Below are positions 44,499 through 54,501 of a stretch of 64,000 bases of DNA, in pieces. A program made the position numbers and the translations under genes. Origin of the DNA: Acidovorax soli (GTDB taxonomy: Bacteria; Pseudomonadota; Gammaproteobacteria; Burkholderiales; Burkholderiaceae_C); assembly GCF_014207955.1 (NCBI RefSeq), contig NZ_JACHLK010000001.1, positions 558,001-622,000 of the forward strand, read 5' to 3'. The notes under the pieces were generated by a model that was not told the origin of the DNA, did not search any database, and worked only from the letters and a program-made list of their open reading frames with translations. Position 1 is the first letter of the stretch, and each line of letters opens with the position of its first letter.

Positions 44499-45392
44499 CA
44501 GGTCGGTCGCCACGGCCTGCGTGAGCCACTGCACGAAGCGGGCAATGGCGCGCTCCTCGCTGCGTTCGCGCGCGATGAACAGGCTGTAGCCGCGCAAGCC
44601 GCTGTCCACAAAGGGGTGGGCCAGCGCCAGCTCGCCCGATCGCAGTTCGCGCTCCACGAAGTAGCGCGGCACCAGGCCCACGCCCAGGTCGGCGCGCACG
44701 GCCTCTACCAGCATCGAGAACAGATCGAAGCGGTGGCCGCCCAGGCTGTGCGCGGGCGTGCGCGCGATGCCGGCGTGGGTGAACCAGTCGTCCCAGGCGC
44801 CCAGGCGCGAACTGAGCTGCAGCAGCGGCACGGTGCTGAAGTCGCCGCGTTCCATGGCACGGCGGTGGCGGGACTGCGGCGCGCAGACCGCGACGCAGGT
44901 TTCGCGCAGCAAGGGCTGCTGCAGGGCGCCGGGCCAGGCCGCGTCGTCGTACTGGACGGCCACGTCGAAGGGGATCTCGGCCATGTAGGTCTGCGTGGGG
45001 TAGACCTGCAGGTGCACGCTGCAGGCCGGCTCTGCGGCCAGGAAGGCGGGCAGGCGCGGCAGCAGCCAGCGCTCGGCGAACACGGGCACGCAGCCCACCT
45101 GCAGGCTGGCGCCGTCGGCACGCTGGGCCATGGCCTCGCGCGTGTGGTTCTGCAGGCGCAGCAGGTCGCCCGTGATCTGCGCGTGGTAGCGCCGGCCCAC
45201 CTCGGTCAGCTCGGTGCCGCGCGCGCTGCGCCGCACCAGCTGCAGGCCGAGCTGGCCTTCGAGCTGGCGCAGCTGCTGGCTCACGGCGCTGTGGGTGAGG
45301 AACAGCTCCTGCGCGGCCTTGCCCACACCATGGTGGCGCGCCACGGCGTCGAAGATGAGCAAGGCGCGGGTGCTGGGGATGTGGCGGTGCAT
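44466..45392 (-). CDS. LysR-family transcriptional regulator (GcvA-like)
   Basis: The 308-residue regulator starts [20 protein letters not shown] with the winged helix (about 8-68, KAAQELFLTHSAVSQQLRQLE). The effector domain covers about 95-300 and resembles the GcvA/AmpR branch (LQVYPTQTYMAEIPFDVAVQYDD split over two strands). It is divergent from the M20 peptidase gene at 45532, which it may regulate. An upstream in-frame stretch to 45524 has no domain and lies over the intergenic region. Confidence 0.87.
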   Translation of the reverse strand: MHRHIPSTRALLIFDAVARHHGVGKAAQELFLTHSAVSQQLRQLEGQLGLQLVRRSARGTELTEVGRRYHAQITGDLLRLQNHTREAMAQRADGASLQVGCVPVFAERWLLPRLPAFLAAEPACSVHLQVYPTQTYMAEIPFDVAVQYDDAAWPGALQQPLLRETCVAVCAPQSRHRRAMERGDFSTVPLLQLSSRLGAWDDWFTHAGIARTPAHSLGGHRFDLFSMLVEAVRADLGVGLVPRYFVERELRSGELALAHPFVDSGLRGYSLFIARERSEERAIARFVQWLTQAVATDLLAAPALQGQP

Positions 45393-45531
45393 GTAAGAAA
45401 AACTGACGAGCAGACAGATTAAAGCAGAACCCAAACCCGCGCAGCGGCCCAACAATTGCTCGGTCATCCAGGTGCCACTGCCTTGGTGCCGCGCATTGCC
45501 ATCTCCTCCCGTCGTCAATTTCATTTACAAC

Positions 45532-46896
45532 ATGAACCCGTCCTGCTCCTCCCGCCGCTTTACCTTCGCGGCCAGTGCCATTGCCCTTTCCGTTGCCGCC
45601 CTGGTGGGCGGTGGGGCCCATGCCCAGGGCGTGGCCCCCACGCCGACCCAGCTGCGCCCCGCGGTGGACCAGGCCTACACCCAGCTCATGGCCGCGCCGC
45701 AGATCCAGAAGCTGCTCGAGGCCGTCAAGGCCGACCACGAGCGTGCCACCGGCGACCTCAAGATGCTCACCGAGATCGAGGCGCCGCCGTTCAAGGAGCA
45801 AAAGCGCGCCGAGGCCTTCCTGGCCCGCATGAAGGCGCTGGGGCTCACGAGCGCGGCCATCGACGCCGAGGGCAATGTGGTCGGCGTGCGCAAGGGCACG
45901 GGCCAGGGGCCCAAGCTGGTGGTCTCGGCCCACATGGACACGGTGTTCCCGGCCGGCACCGACGTGAAGGTCAAGGAGCGCGACGGCCGCCTGTACGCGC
46001 CCGGCATCTCCGACAACACACGCGGTCTGGCGGTGCTGCTGTCCTGGCTCAAGGTGCTCAACGACCACCGCATCGCCACCGTGGGTGACCTGGTCTTCGT
46101 GGGCAATGTGGGTGAAGAAGAACTTGGCAACCTGCGCGGCATGAAGCACCTGTTTGCCGAGCACCTGGACATCGACGGCCTGGTGGCGCTGGAGCCCGCA
46201 CCCGACGGCACCGTGCTCATGCAGGGCACGGGCAGCCACCGCCACGAGGTCACGTTCAAGGGACCGGGCGGCCACAGCTTCGCGGCTTTCGGCCAGGTGC
46301 CCAGCGCCATCCACGGCATGGGCCGGGCCATCGCCAAGATCTCGGAGATCCGCACACCCACCAACCCCAAGACCACCTTCACCGTGGGCACGGTGGGTGG
46401 CGGAACCTCGGTGAACACCATCGCGCCCGATGCGCGCATGGCGGTGGACATCCGCTCCGACGCCATGGAGCCGCTGCTGGCCACCGAAAAGCAGGTGCTG
46501 GCTGCGGTGGACGAGGCCGTGGCCGAGGAGAACAAGCGCTGGGGCGTGAACACGCTGAGCGCGTCGACCAAGCTCATCGGCGACCGCCCGGGCGGCCGCA
46601 CGCCGGTGGACGCCATCATGGTCGAAGCCGCCGTGCGCGCCAACACCGCCTTCGGCCACAAGACGGTGCTCAGCGGCGCCAGCACCGATGCCAACGTGCC
46701 CATGTCCCTGGGCATCCCGGCCATCGTGATCGGTGGCGGCGGCAAGACCGGGGGCTTCCACGCCCTGTCGGAGTGGATCGACCTGACCGATGCCTGGAAG
46801 GGCGCACAGAACTCTCTGGTCACTGTGCTCGGCCTGGTGGGCGTGCAGGGCGTGAGCGCCCCGCTGCTGGAAAAACGTGCGCCGCGCAGCAAGTGA
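45532..46896 (+). CDS. Exported M20-family zinc peptidase
   Basis: The 454-residue hydrolase has a signal peptide (about 1-31, ending GAHAQ). The di-zinc site is visible: VVSAHMDTVFPAG (His, Asp), GISDNTRGLAVLL (bridging Asp), VGNVGEEELGNL (Glu-Glu catalytic and ligand) and a dimerisation lid domain starting GTGSHRHEVTFKG. It probably cleaves a small peptide or amide in the periplasm; substrate unknown. It is divergent from the LysR gene. Confidence 0.88.
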   Translation: MNPSCSSRRFTFAASAIALSVAALVGGGAHAQGVAPTPTQLRPAVDQAYTQLMAAPQIQKLLEAVKADHERATGDLKMLTEIEAPPFKEQKRAEAFLARMKALGLTSAAIDAEGNVVGVRKGTGQGPKLVVSAHMDTVFPAGTDVKVKERDGRLYAPGISDNTRGLAVLLSWLKVLNDHRIATVGDLVFVGNVGEEELGNLRGMKHLFAEHLDIDGLVALEPAPDGTVLMQGTGSHRHEVTFKGPGGHSFAAFGQVPSAIHGMGRAIAKISEIRTPTNPKTTFTVGTVGGGTSVNTIAPDARMAVDIRSDAMEPLLATEKQVLAAVDEAVAEENKRWGVNTLSASTKLIGDRPGGRTPVDAIMVEAAVRANTAFGHKTVLSGASTDANVPMSLGIPAIVIGGGGKTGGFHALSEWIDLTDAWKGAQNSLVTVLGLVGVQGVSAPLLEKRAPRSK

Positions 46897-47031
46897 GCAA
46901 TCGGTGCTATCGACCGGCGACGGGCGGTAGAACAATTCACCATTGTTGACAGGAGGGCAGGCCCTGGCCTGCGTACCATCGCCGGGTGGCGGGCCGCTTC
47001 GGCCCTGCCCTGACTTTTTCAGGAGATCACC

Positions 47032-47511
47032 ATGGGTTTGCTCGATTCAGTGCTGGGCGCTGTCATTCAGAACGCGTCGCAGGGCCAGGGCGGTGCATCG
47101 GCCGCGCAAGCCGGCGGCGGATTGGGCGGGCTGGTGGCACTGGCGGCCCAGAATCCCCAGCTCATCCAGGCGGTGCTGTCCCTGGTGAGCAATGACGGTC
47201 CGGTGGGCGGCCTGCCGGGCCTGATGGCCAAATTCCAGCAAGCCGGGCTGGGCGACATCATCGCCTCGTGGCTGGGCCACGGTGCCAACCAGGCGATCTC
47301 GGGCGATCAGCTCTCGCGCGTGCTCGGTGCCGGTCCGCTGTCGCAGGTGGCATCGCAGCTGGGCGTGGGCCAGTCCGACGCCGCCCACCAGCTCGCGCAG
47401 GTGCTGCCGGGCCTGCTCGACCAGCTCACGCCGCAGGGCCACGCACCCCAGGGTGGCCTGGGCCAGAGCAGCGACCTGTTCGGCATGCTGGGCGGCCTGC
47501 TCAGCAAGTAA
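47032..47511 (+). CDS. DUF937 / YidB-like protein
   Basis: The 159-residue protein has the DUF937 pattern: MGLLDSVLGAVIQNA, then VSNDGPVGGLPGLMAKFQQA, GLGDIIASWLGHGANQAISG and LASQLGVGQSDAAHQLAQVL with family spacing. It ends in a Gly/Leu-rich LFGMLGGLLSK. Function unknown in the family. AGGAG lies 7 nt before ATG. It is convergent with the lipase-like gene at 47530, 18 bp away. Confidence 0.85.
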   Translation: MGLLDSVLGAVIQNASQGQGGASAAQAGGGLGGLVALAAQNPQLIQAVLSLVSNDGPVGGLPGLMAKFQQAGLGDIIASWLGHGANQAISGDQLSRVLGAGPLSQVASQLGVGQSDAAHQLAQVLPGLLDQLTPQGHAPQGGLGQSSDLFGMLGGLLSK

Positions 47512-47529
47512 GAAGGCGCAGCCCCGGCC

Positions 47530-48435
47530 CTATGCGGCCTGGGCGGCAGGCGTGCGTGCGGCAGCGCTTGCTGTGCGCGCCGGGCAGCGCATGTCCAGCC
47601 ATTGGCGCAGGGTGTCGAACACCGGCGCCGCCATGTCCGCGCGCTCGTTGAACAGCTCGTGGTACAGCGGCTCGAAGCAGCGTGACTGCACCTGGGCGCT
47701 GGGTGCCGCGGCCGCGAACGCATGGCTGCCGGCAGGGTTCACCAGCCGGTCGCTGCCGGCCCACATCAGCAAGGTCGGTACCTTCCATTGAGCGGCTGCC
47801 GCCACGGTGGCGGGACCGCCATCGGCAATGAAGCGTGCCAGGCGTGCGCTGATGCGGTCGTGGCACAGCGGGTCGGCCAGGTAGGCCGTGGGCACGGCGC
47901 TGTCGTGCGAGAGGTATTGCGCATTGAGGCCATTGCCCACGCGCAGATTGGGTGCAATGCGCGGCAAGGTGGCCAGCAAGAGCTTCTGCACCGCGCCCAG
48001 GCCGGGGTCCAGCGCGGGGGACGACAGCACCAGCGCATCCACGGGCCGGATGCCCAGGGCGACAAAGCGCGCGGCCACCAGCCCGCCCATGCTGTGGCCC
48101 AGCAGCACCAATGGCAGCCCCGCAGGGGTGCGCGCGCGCAGGGCGTCCATCATGTCGGCCAGGTCGTCGAGCAGCCGGCTGTCCGAGGTGAGGCCGCCGC
48201 GCGGGCCGCTCGACTCGCCGTGGCCGTACTGGTCATAGCCGCGCACGGCAAAGCCCCAGGCACCAAGCTGCCGCGCCAGCGCGTCGTAACGGCCCACATG
48301 CTCGCCCAGGCCATGCACCAGCAGCACGGCGCCGCGCTGGGCCTGGCCTGGCGCCAGCGGCCAGTCCTGGACGGCCAGGTTCTCCCCGTCGCTGGCGGTG
48401 AAGGTGGTCAGGGTGGAGGCAACGGGTTCGGTCAT
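47530..48435 (-). CDS. Alpha/beta hydrolase, monoacylglycerol-lipase-like
   Basis: The 301-residue hydrolase has an oxyanion strand VLLVHGLGEHVGRYDALA, YDQYGHGESSGPRG and the nucleophile elbow LVLLGHSMGGLVAARF. The catalytic Asp is likely in LLMWAGSDRLVNPAGS and the His in EPLYHELFNE. This arrangement is typical of the Hydrolase_4 / monoglyceride lipase group. No signal peptide. The start at 48435 (MTEPVAS) is chosen over an upstream in-frame ATG whose added residues look non-coding. Confidence 0.88.
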   Translation of the reverse strand: MTEPVASTLTTFTASDGENLAVQDWPLAPGQAQRGAVLLVHGLGEHVGRYDALARQLGAWGFAVRGYDQYGHGESSGPRGGLTSDSRLLDDLADMMDALRARTPAGLPLVLLGHSMGGLVAARFVALGIRPVDALVLSSPALDPGLGAVQKLLLATLPRIAPNLRVGNGLNAQYLSHDSAVPTAYLADPLCHDRISARLARFIADGGPATVAAAAQWKVPTLLMWAGSDRLVNPAGSHAFAAAAPSAQVQSRCFEPLYHELFNERADMAAPVFDTLRQWLDMRCPARTASAAARTPAAQAA

Positions 48436-48611
48436 CGGGCAGGCGGTGGCAGAAGTGGGCGTTGTGGCCCAGGTACGGGCAGGAAAGGTTCGCGCAGGCA
48501 ACAATCTGCCGCATGCAGGCATCGTGACGGCGCCCTGGGGCGCCGTCAATGGATTTCATGCGTGGGCAGGCCTTTGCGGCCTCAGGCCATGGCGAGTACC
48601 CAACGGTTCAT

Positions 48612-48711
48612 ACGGATTTGCCTTCCACCGTCTGACGCCGTTGGTTCGCCTTGCCGTGCTACAGCACTGTCTGCGGCTTCCCGCCCAGCTATACGGGTGA
48701 ATGCAAATCCG
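48612..48711. repeat. Imperfect inverted repeat, possible mobile remnant
   Basis: CGGATTTGC (48613-48621) and GCAAATCCG (48703-48711) are perfect complements, extended imperfectly to 16 bp. They enclose about 80 bp. Together with repeat copy 2 this is all the 447-bp gap 48436-48882 contains; no gene is seen. Confidence 0.4.
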
Positions 48712-48760
48712 CATCAGCTATTCATTGCGCAGCGCGCCACCCGCGACGCATGAAACTGGC

Positions 48761-48874
48761 ACGGCCCAAGCCAGTGCTCCCGTGCAAGGGCCGCCCCGCC
48801 GCACTGGGAGCGTCCCCCTCCCGCATTGCGCAGCAATGCGAGAGAGGGGGAAGGCGCGAAGCGACTCAGGGGGT
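48761..48874 (+). repeat. Dispersed intergenic repeat, copy 2
   Basis: It repeats copy 1 with compensating changes in the hairpin: CGCATTGC/GCAATGCG (48822-48829 / 48833-48840) and CCCCCTC/GAGGGGG (48814-48820 / 48844-48850). It ends eight bases before the redoxin stop codon. Confidence 0.8.
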
Positions 48875-48882
48875 GTTTCATT

Positions 48883-49401
48883 TCAGGCCAGCGAGATCCA
48901 GAGGTCGTCCCAGTCGGTGGGCTGGAAGCTGCCTTCCCGCCGCAGCACCTGCTGGTGCTGGCGGTTGAGCACATAGTGGGTGGGCCGCCGCGTGATCGGG
49001 CCGAAGCTGTCCTGGTGGCCGGCGGCGTTGCGCCAGGCGATGGGAAAACGCTGCTCCGCAGGCACGGAGACCTTGAGCAGGTCGATGTACTGCATGAAAT
49101 CGGCGTTTTTCTCGTCCAGGTTCACGCCCAGCAGCACGAAATCGCGCTGGCGGTTGCTGGTGTAGAACTCGCGCATCAGGCGCAGCTCGTTCACGCACAG
49201 CGCGCAGCCCGCGGTGAAGAAGCTCACCAGGCAGACCTTGCCCTTGAAGTCGGAGAGCATGACGGGCTTGCCGTCGCTGCCCGTGCCGGACAGCTGGTGC
49301 GGCGTGCCCTTTGCTGGTGCAGCTGCCTGCGCCCAGGCGCCTGCCTGGGTGCCTGCCATGGCCGTTGCCGCGCATGCGTGCAGGAAAGTTCTTTTGTCCA
49401 T
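48883..49401 (-). CDS. Exported thioredoxin-like (TlpA/redoxin) protein
   Basis: The 172-residue protein has a signal peptide (about 1-30, MDKRTFLHACAATAMAG). The thioredoxin-like domain carries the redox motif FTAGCALCVNELRLMREF (Cys-Ala-Leu-Cys), then LLGVNLDEKNADFMQY and a Pro-rich end PITRRPTHYVLN with the conserved cis-Pro position replaced in part. It likely reduces or shuffles disulfides in the periplasm. No partner gene is adjacent. The start at 49401 gives a better signal peptide than an upstream ATG at 49416. Confidence 0.82.
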   Translation of the reverse strand: MDKRTFLHACAATAMAGTQAGAWAQAAAPAKGTPHQLSGTGSDGKPVMLSDFKGKVCLVSFFTAGCALCVNELRLMREFYTSNRQRDFVLLGVNLDEKNADFMQYIDLLKVSVPAEQRFPIAWRNAAGHQDSFGPITRRPTHYVLNRQHQQVLRREGSFQPTDWDDLWISLA

Positions 49402-49470
49402 CGCCAGGACCCGCAAACAGGAAGTTGGGAGCCCGGCACCGTGGCGGAGCCCACGGCGCCGGGGGTGGGA

Positions 49471-50961
49471 TCAGGCCGCTGCCGGTACCGCCGCCTGCTC
49501 GGCCGCCATGGCCGCGATCACATGCGCCACCGAGGCCGTGAGGCGCTTGGCGTAGGGCACATGCAGGAACTCATTGGGCCCGTGGGCATTGCTCTTGGGG
49601 CCGAGCACGCCGCAGACCATCATCTGCGCCTGCGGGAAGCCTTCGCTGAGCATGTTCATGAGCGGAATGGTGCCGCCCTGGCCGATGTAGCCGCAGGGCG
49701 CGCCGAAGTGCGCCTGCGATGCCTCGTTGAGCGCGCGCTCGAACCAGGGCGTGGTGCTCGGGGCGTTCCAGCCCGTGGCGCCGCCGCCATGCTCGAAGGT
49801 GACCTTGGCCTGGTAGGGGGCGTTGTCTTCCAGCAGCGCCTTGAGCTCCTGCACGGCCTGGCCGGCATCCACCAGGGGCGGCAGGCGCAGGCTGAGCTTG
49901 AAGGCCGTGTAGGGGCGCAGCACGTTGCCGGCGTCCTTCAGGGCCGGGAAGCCCTCGGCCCCGGTCACGCTCAGCGTGGGCGTCCAGGTGCGGTTGAGCA
50001 GGGCCTGCACCGGGTCGGTGGTGGTGGGCAACGCAAAGGTGGTGGAGCCGCCGCAGTCGTAGTGTGCCCAGGGGAAGCGCTTGTACACCTCTTCGCCCAG
50101 GATGGCAGCCGTGGCGCGGGCCTGGGCCAGGCGGTCGGCCGGCACCTCGCAGTGGAAGCTGGCGGGCAGCAGGCGGCCGGTGGCGCTGTCTTCCAGGCGG
50201 TCGAGCACCTGGCGCATGATGCGGAACGACGAGGGCACCAGGCCCGAGGCGTCGCCCGAGTGGATGCCTTCGGTCAGCACCTCGACCTTGAGCGTGCCGC
50301 TGGCCATGCCGCGCAGGCTGGTGGTCAGCCACAACTGGTCGTAGTTGCCCGCGCCCGAGTCCATGCAGACCACCAGGGCCACGTCCCCCATGCGGGGCTT
50401 CAAGGCGTTGATGTAGGGCAGCAGGTCGCCCGAGCCGCTTTCCTCGCAGGTCTCGATCAGGCCCACGATGCGCGGGTGCGGCACGTTCTGGCGCTTGAGT
50501 TCCTGCACGGCGGCCACGCTGGCGTAGACCGCGTAGCCGTCGTCGGCACCGCCGCGGCCATAGAGCTTGCCGTCTTCGTACTTGGGCGTCCAGGGGCCCA
50601 GGTCGTTGCGCCAGCCCGAGAACTCGGGCTGCTTGTCCAGGTGGCCGTACATCAGCACGGTCTGGGTGCTGGCGGGCGCGGTGGCGTCGATCTCGAAGAA
50701 CAGCACGGGGGTGCGGCCTTCGAGGCGCACGACCTCCAGGCGCAGGCCGGGCACTTTCTGGGCCTCGACCCAGGCGGCGGCGTTGCGCACCACGGTATCG
50801 AGCAGGCCGAGTTCGGCCCAGTCGGGCGAAAAGCCGGGCGATTTGGCCGGGATGGCGATGTAGTCGGTGAGCTGGCGCAGGATGTCGGTGTCCCACGCCT
50901 GGCTCACCCGCTCGAGCGCCAATGCGGGTTGCAGGGCGTGGGAGGGGACGCGGGCGTTCAT
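49471..50961 (-). CDS. M20-family dipeptidase / amidohydrolase
   Basis: The 496-residue cytoplasmic enzyme has the zinc site of M20 dipeptidases: VLMYGHLDKQPEFSGW (His, Asp), YGRGGADDGYAVYASV (bridging Asp) and LIETCEESGSGDLLPY (Glu-Glu). The lid domain includes GGNY-free DSGAGNYDQLWLTTSLRG, and late ligands appear in PKSNAHGPNEFLHV. The closest types are carnosinase-like or PepV-like dipeptidases. The start MNARVPSHALQ at 50961 was chosen; upstream frame is open but outside the domain. Confidence 0.9.
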   Translation of the reverse strand: MNARVPSHALQPALALERVSQAWDTDILRQLTDYIAIPAKSPGFSPDWAELGLLDTVVRNAAAWVEAQKVPGLRLEVVRLEGRTPVLFFEIDATAPASTQTVLMYGHLDKQPEFSGWRNDLGPWTPKYEDGKLYGRGGADDGYAVYASVAAVQELKRQNVPHPRIVGLIETCEESGSGDLLPYINALKPRMGDVALVVCMDSGAGNYDQLWLTTSLRGMASGTLKVEVLTEGIHSGDASGLVPSSFRIMRQVLDRLEDSATGRLLPASFHCEVPADRLAQARATAAILGEEVYKRFPWAHYDCGGSTTFALPTTTDPVQALLNRTWTPTLSVTGAEGFPALKDAGNVLRPYTAFKLSLRLPPLVDAGQAVQELKALLEDNAPYQAKVTFEHGGGATGWNAPSTTPWFERALNEASQAHFGAPCGYIGQGGTIPLMNMLSEGFPQAQMMVCGVLGPKSNAHGPNEFLHVPYAKRLTASVAHVIAAMAAEQAAVPAAA

Positions 50962-51068
50962 GGTGGTGTTCCTCTGGCGGGATGAAACCAGCATTCCAAC
51001 ACAACGCGCGCGGGTGCGCCACCGCTCGGAAACTCCCCTGTCCCGGCGTGGGATGGGGCCTGTGCTGC

Positions 51069-52304
51069 TCAATACCCAGAATACCCCGAGGCAGGCAAAG
51101 TCTCGGGATTGCTGTCGAGTGAGGACGGCGACGATGGCGGGTGCAGCGCGACGGCGGCCTCCACCCGGTTGCGCCCGAGCTCCTTGGCCCGGTACAGGGC
51201 CCGGTCGGCGGCCGAGATCAGCATGTCCCAGCTGTCGCCCGGCTCCAGCCGGCCGCCGAAGACACCGATGCTCACCGTGACGCTGATGTCCTTGCCCTCG
51301 TGCCGGTGGCGCGCGCCGGACACCGATTCGCACAGCTGGCGCGCCAGCTGGTGGGCGCCGATCAGGTCGGTGTCGGGCAGCACGACGAGGAACTCTTCGC
51401 CGCCGTAGCGGCTCACCAGGTCCTGGGAGCGCAGGCGCTCGCGCAGCAGGTTCACCACGCTGCACAGCACCTGGTCACCCACGGGGTGGCCGTAGTGGTC
51501 GTTGACGCGCTTGAAATGGTCGATGTCCACCATCATCACCGCGATGGATTCGCGCGTGCGCACAGCGCGCGCCACGTCGCGGTCCAGGGCGGCGATGGCT
51601 GCGCGCCGGTTGGCCACGCCGGTCAGCGGGTCCAGCGCCGCCAGGCGGCGGTTGTTCTCGTCCGCCCGGTCCCGGGCCATGAAGATGAAGCCCATGGTGG
51701 CCACCATGAGCTCGATGAAGGTGGTGCTGAAGGTCAGCGTCTGCACGCCGCTGGGCTGCATGATGCCGGTGGCCGGCTGGTCGCTGCCGCCCACCGCGAC
51801 CACGCGCACCAGGAACACCAGCGCCTGCAGGGCGAGCATGGCCATGACCAGCCAGGCGCCCCGGCCGGGCGTGGAATCGCGGCGCGAGAACAGGATCCAC
51901 AGCGCCCACAGGCTCAGTGCGCCCAGCAGCAGCCCGGCGATGACCACGCGCGCCGCGTAGTCGTCGATGAACCAGGCCATGCCGGCGGCCATGAGCACCG
52001 GCGTGACCGCCATGGCGGGCCAGGGAATGGGCCGGCCCTGGAATTGCAGCAGCGCCGCCGCCAGGCTGGTGAACACGCCGCACAGCAGCACATTGCCCAG
52101 CACGATGGACAACAGGGCGTGGATGTGGCCGCGCGAGGCGAACAGGGCATAGGCCATGGCGTTCAGCAGCAGGCCCAGGGCCCACAGCTCCACCCCTTCG
52201 CGGCGCTTGCCCCAGGTCACGACCGCCATGGCCAAGGCAGCTGCCAGTGATGACAGGATGATCATCACCAGCATGGTGGGCACGTCGGCAGTGAAGGCAG
52301 GCAT
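51069..52304 (-). CDS. Membrane-bound diguanylate cyclase (GGDEF)
   Basis: The 411-residue protein has about seven hydrophobic helices (10-210) and a C-terminal GGDEF domain (about 220-390) with active site RYGGEEF. RSQD five residues before it is the c-di-GMP inhibition site. Like the gene at 41270 it should make c-di-GMP but with a different sensor part. It sits between a peptidase gene and a chemoreceptor, all on the minus strand. Met at 52304 begins the hydrophobic region closest to the N-terminus. Confidence 0.92.
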   Translation of the reverse strand: MPAFTADVPTMLVMIILSSLAAALAMAVVTWGKRREGVELWALGLLLNAMAYALFASRGHIHALLSIVLGNVLLCGVFTSLAAALLQFQGRPIPWPAMAVTPVLMAAGMAWFIDDYAARVVIAGLLLGALSLWALWILFSRRDSTPGRGAWLVMAMLALQALVFLVRVVAVGGSDQPATGIMQPSGVQTLTFSTTFIELMVATMGFIFMARDRADENNRRLAALDPLTGVANRRAAIAALDRDVARAVRTRESIAVMMVDIDHFKRVNDHYGHPVGDQVLCSVVNLLRERLRSQDLVSRYGGEEFLVVLPDTDLIGAHQLARQLCESVSGARHRHEGKDISVTVSIGVFGGRLEPGDSWDMLISAADRALYRAKELGRNRVEAAVALHPPSSPSSLDSNPETLPASGYSGY

Positions 52305-52394
52305 GGCGCTCAGTCGGGCGGGCGGCTCGGGCCCAGGGAGTTCAGGATAAACGATGGCGCCGTGCACTCCCGCCAGAAAAAGTGCCAGCCGGGG

Positions 52395-54419
52395 CTACTG
52401 CAGGGCGGGCACCTCCGGTGCCGACAGGCCCAGCGCGGGTGTGCCCGAGAGCTTGAACACCTGCACCGCACCCGCCAGGCGCGTGGCCTGCTCGCGCAGG
52501 CTGTGGGCGGCGGCGGCCGATTGCTCGACCAGGGCGGCGTTCTGCTGCGTCATCTGGTCGAGCTGGTTCACGGCGGTGTTGACCTGGCCGATGCCATCCG
52601 ACTGCTCGCCCGAGGCGGCCGTGATCTCGCCGATGATGTGGCCCACGCGCTGCACCGAGCCGACGATCTCGTCCATGGTCGTGCCCGCGTTGTGCACCAG
52701 GCGGGCGCCCGACTCGACACGCTCCACCGAGGCATGGATCAGGCCCTTGATTTCCTTGGCCGCTTCGGCGCTGCGCTGGGCCAGGCTGCGCACCTCGCTG
52801 GCCACGACGGCAAAGCCCCGGCCCTGCTCGCCCGCCCGGGCGGCTTCGACGGCGGCATTCAGCGCCAGGATGTTGGTCTGGAAGGCAATCGAGTCGATCA
52901 CGCCGATGATGTCGGCGATCTTGCGCGAGCTCTGGTTGATCTCGCCCATGGTGGTCACCACCTCGCCCACCACCTGGCCGCCGCGCGCGGCCACCTCGGC
53001 GGCGCTGCTGGCCAGCTGGTTGGCCTGGCGCGCCGCGTCGGCCGACTGGCGCACCGTGGCTGTGAGCTGGTCCATGCTCTGGGCGGTCTGTGCCAGGCTG
53101 CTGGCCGTGGCCTCGGTGCGGGCCGACAGGTCCTGGTTGCCGCTGGCGATCTCGGCGCTGGCCGTGCCGATGCTGTCCACCGCGATGCGCACCTGCTGCA
53201 GCATCTGCGTGTAGCGCTGGCGCATGCCCTCGACCTCCTGCACCAGGGCGCCGATCTCGTCGCGCCGCTCGGTGCGGAAGGCCTGGGTCAGGTCGCCCTG
53301 GGCCACCAGGGTGATGGCCTGGGTCAGGTCGCGCAGCGGACGGCTCACGCCGCGGCGCAGCACCACGAACAGGCCCACGGCCAGCAGCGCCACGGCCACC
53401 GCCATCAGCGCCCACACGGCCAGGGTCACGCGGCGCTGGCCGGCCATGGCTTCGCCATAGGGCACCTCGGCCACCACCCACCAGCCGCCGGCGGTCTTGC
53501 GCACCAGGGCGAAGGGGTCCTCTGCGCCCTGCCCCAGCAGCGGCACGGCTTCGCGCACGAAGCCGTCCTGGGACGCGGCCAGCGCCTCCAGGAACGGGCC
53601 CGCCTGGGGAGACGCTTCGAGCACGCGCTTGCCGCCCGCGCTCGGGTGGTAGACGAAATTCGCCTTGTCCAGCCCGGCACCGGGGTTCACCACATAGGTG
53701 CCGCCATGCTCGAAGAAGCGCGTCTGCGCCACCTGCTTGTGCAGCATGGCGTGGAACACGCTGATGTCGTTGCCGATGAACAGCACGGCGGTGACCTTGC
53801 CGGCGCCGTCCTTGGTGGGCAGGTAGTGGCCCATGTAGGGCTTGCCGTTCACCACGGTGACACCGGTGTAGGGCTCCCCTTTGCTGACCGCCGCATAGGC
53901 CGGGTCGGTGCGCGCCAGCGGCGTGCCCTGCTGGCGCTCGCCCTGGGCGTTCTTGACCGAGGTGGTGATGCGCAGAAAGTCCTCGCCCTTGCGCGCGAAC
54001 ACGGTGGCGATGCCACCGGTCTCGTTGGCGAACTTGTCCACCGAGCCATAGTCCTCGTTGACCAGGGCACCGTAGCTGCGCAGCTCGCCCGTGGCCTCGT
54101 CCAGGTGCATGGTGGCGTCGAAATAGCGCTGGAAGCCCTTCATCGTGAGCTGCACCAGCTCGCGGTTGGTGTTGTCGGCCGCGTCGAGCGACTGGGCCAC
54201 GCTCTGCACCGTGTCGCCGACGCTGGCGATCAGCTGCGTGCGGGTGTTGCGCTCGGTGAGCACGGCAATGGCCAGGCCCACGAGCACCATGACCAGCGCC
54301 ACCAGGGCAATGGCCATGAGCGTGACCTGGCGCGCCACGGAACGGTTGTTGGCAAGGGAAGCTGGGGGCACGGGCTTGTCTCCTGAGGAAATGCGGCTGC
54401 CGGCTGGGCCGGTCTGCAT
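52395..54419 (-). CDS. Methyl-accepting chemotaxis protein with a Cache-type sensor
   Basis: The 674-residue chemoreceptor has a first membrane helix (about 31-53), a periplasmic Cache3/Cache2-like domain (about 60-340, [21 protein letters not shown] split), a second membrane helix (about 355-378) and a HAMP domain. The signalling domain ends in the highly conserved tip [20 protein letters not shown], then [20 protein letters not shown]. No C-terminal NWETF-type CheR docking peptide is seen. Ligand unknown. It lies 90 bp upstream of the GGDEF gene. Confidence 0.94.
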   Translation of the reverse strand: MQTGPAGSRISSGDKPVPPASLANNRSVARQVTLMAIALVALVMVLVGLAIAVLTERNTRTQLIASVGDTVQSVAQSLDAADNTNRELVQLTMKGFQRYFDATMHLDEATGELRSYGALVNEDYGSVDKFANETGGIATVFARKGEDFLRITTSVKNAQGERQQGTPLARTDPAYAAVSKGEPYTGVTVVNGKPYMGHYLPTKDGAGKVTAVLFIGNDISVFHAMLHKQVAQTRFFEHGGTYVVNPGAGLDKANFVYHPSAGGKRVLEASPQAGPFLEALAASQDGFVREAVPLLGQGAEDPFALVRKTAGGWWVVAEVPYGEAMAGQRRVTLAVWALMAVAVALLAVGLFVVLRRGVSRPLRDLTQAITLVAQGDLTQAFRTERRDEIGALVQEVEGMRQRYTQMLQQVRIAVDSIGTASAEIASGNQDLSARTEATASSLAQTAQSMDQLTATVRQSADAARQANQLASSAAEVAARGGQVVGEVVTTMGEINQSSRKIADIIGVIDSIAFQTNILALNAAVEAARAGEQGRGFAVVASEVRSLAQRSAEAAKEIKGLIHASVERVESGARLVHNAGTTMDEIVGSVQRVGHIIGEITAASGEQSDGIGQVNTAVNQLDQMTQQNAALVEQSAAAAHSLREQATRLAGAVQVFKLSGTPALGLSAPEVPALQ

Positions 54420-54501
54420 TCACTCTAAGCCCGAGTGCTTGTTACATTTATTCACGCATTCCCTTACGCAGAGCTGCGTACCGCCCTGCCGCCGCCGGGT
54501 G

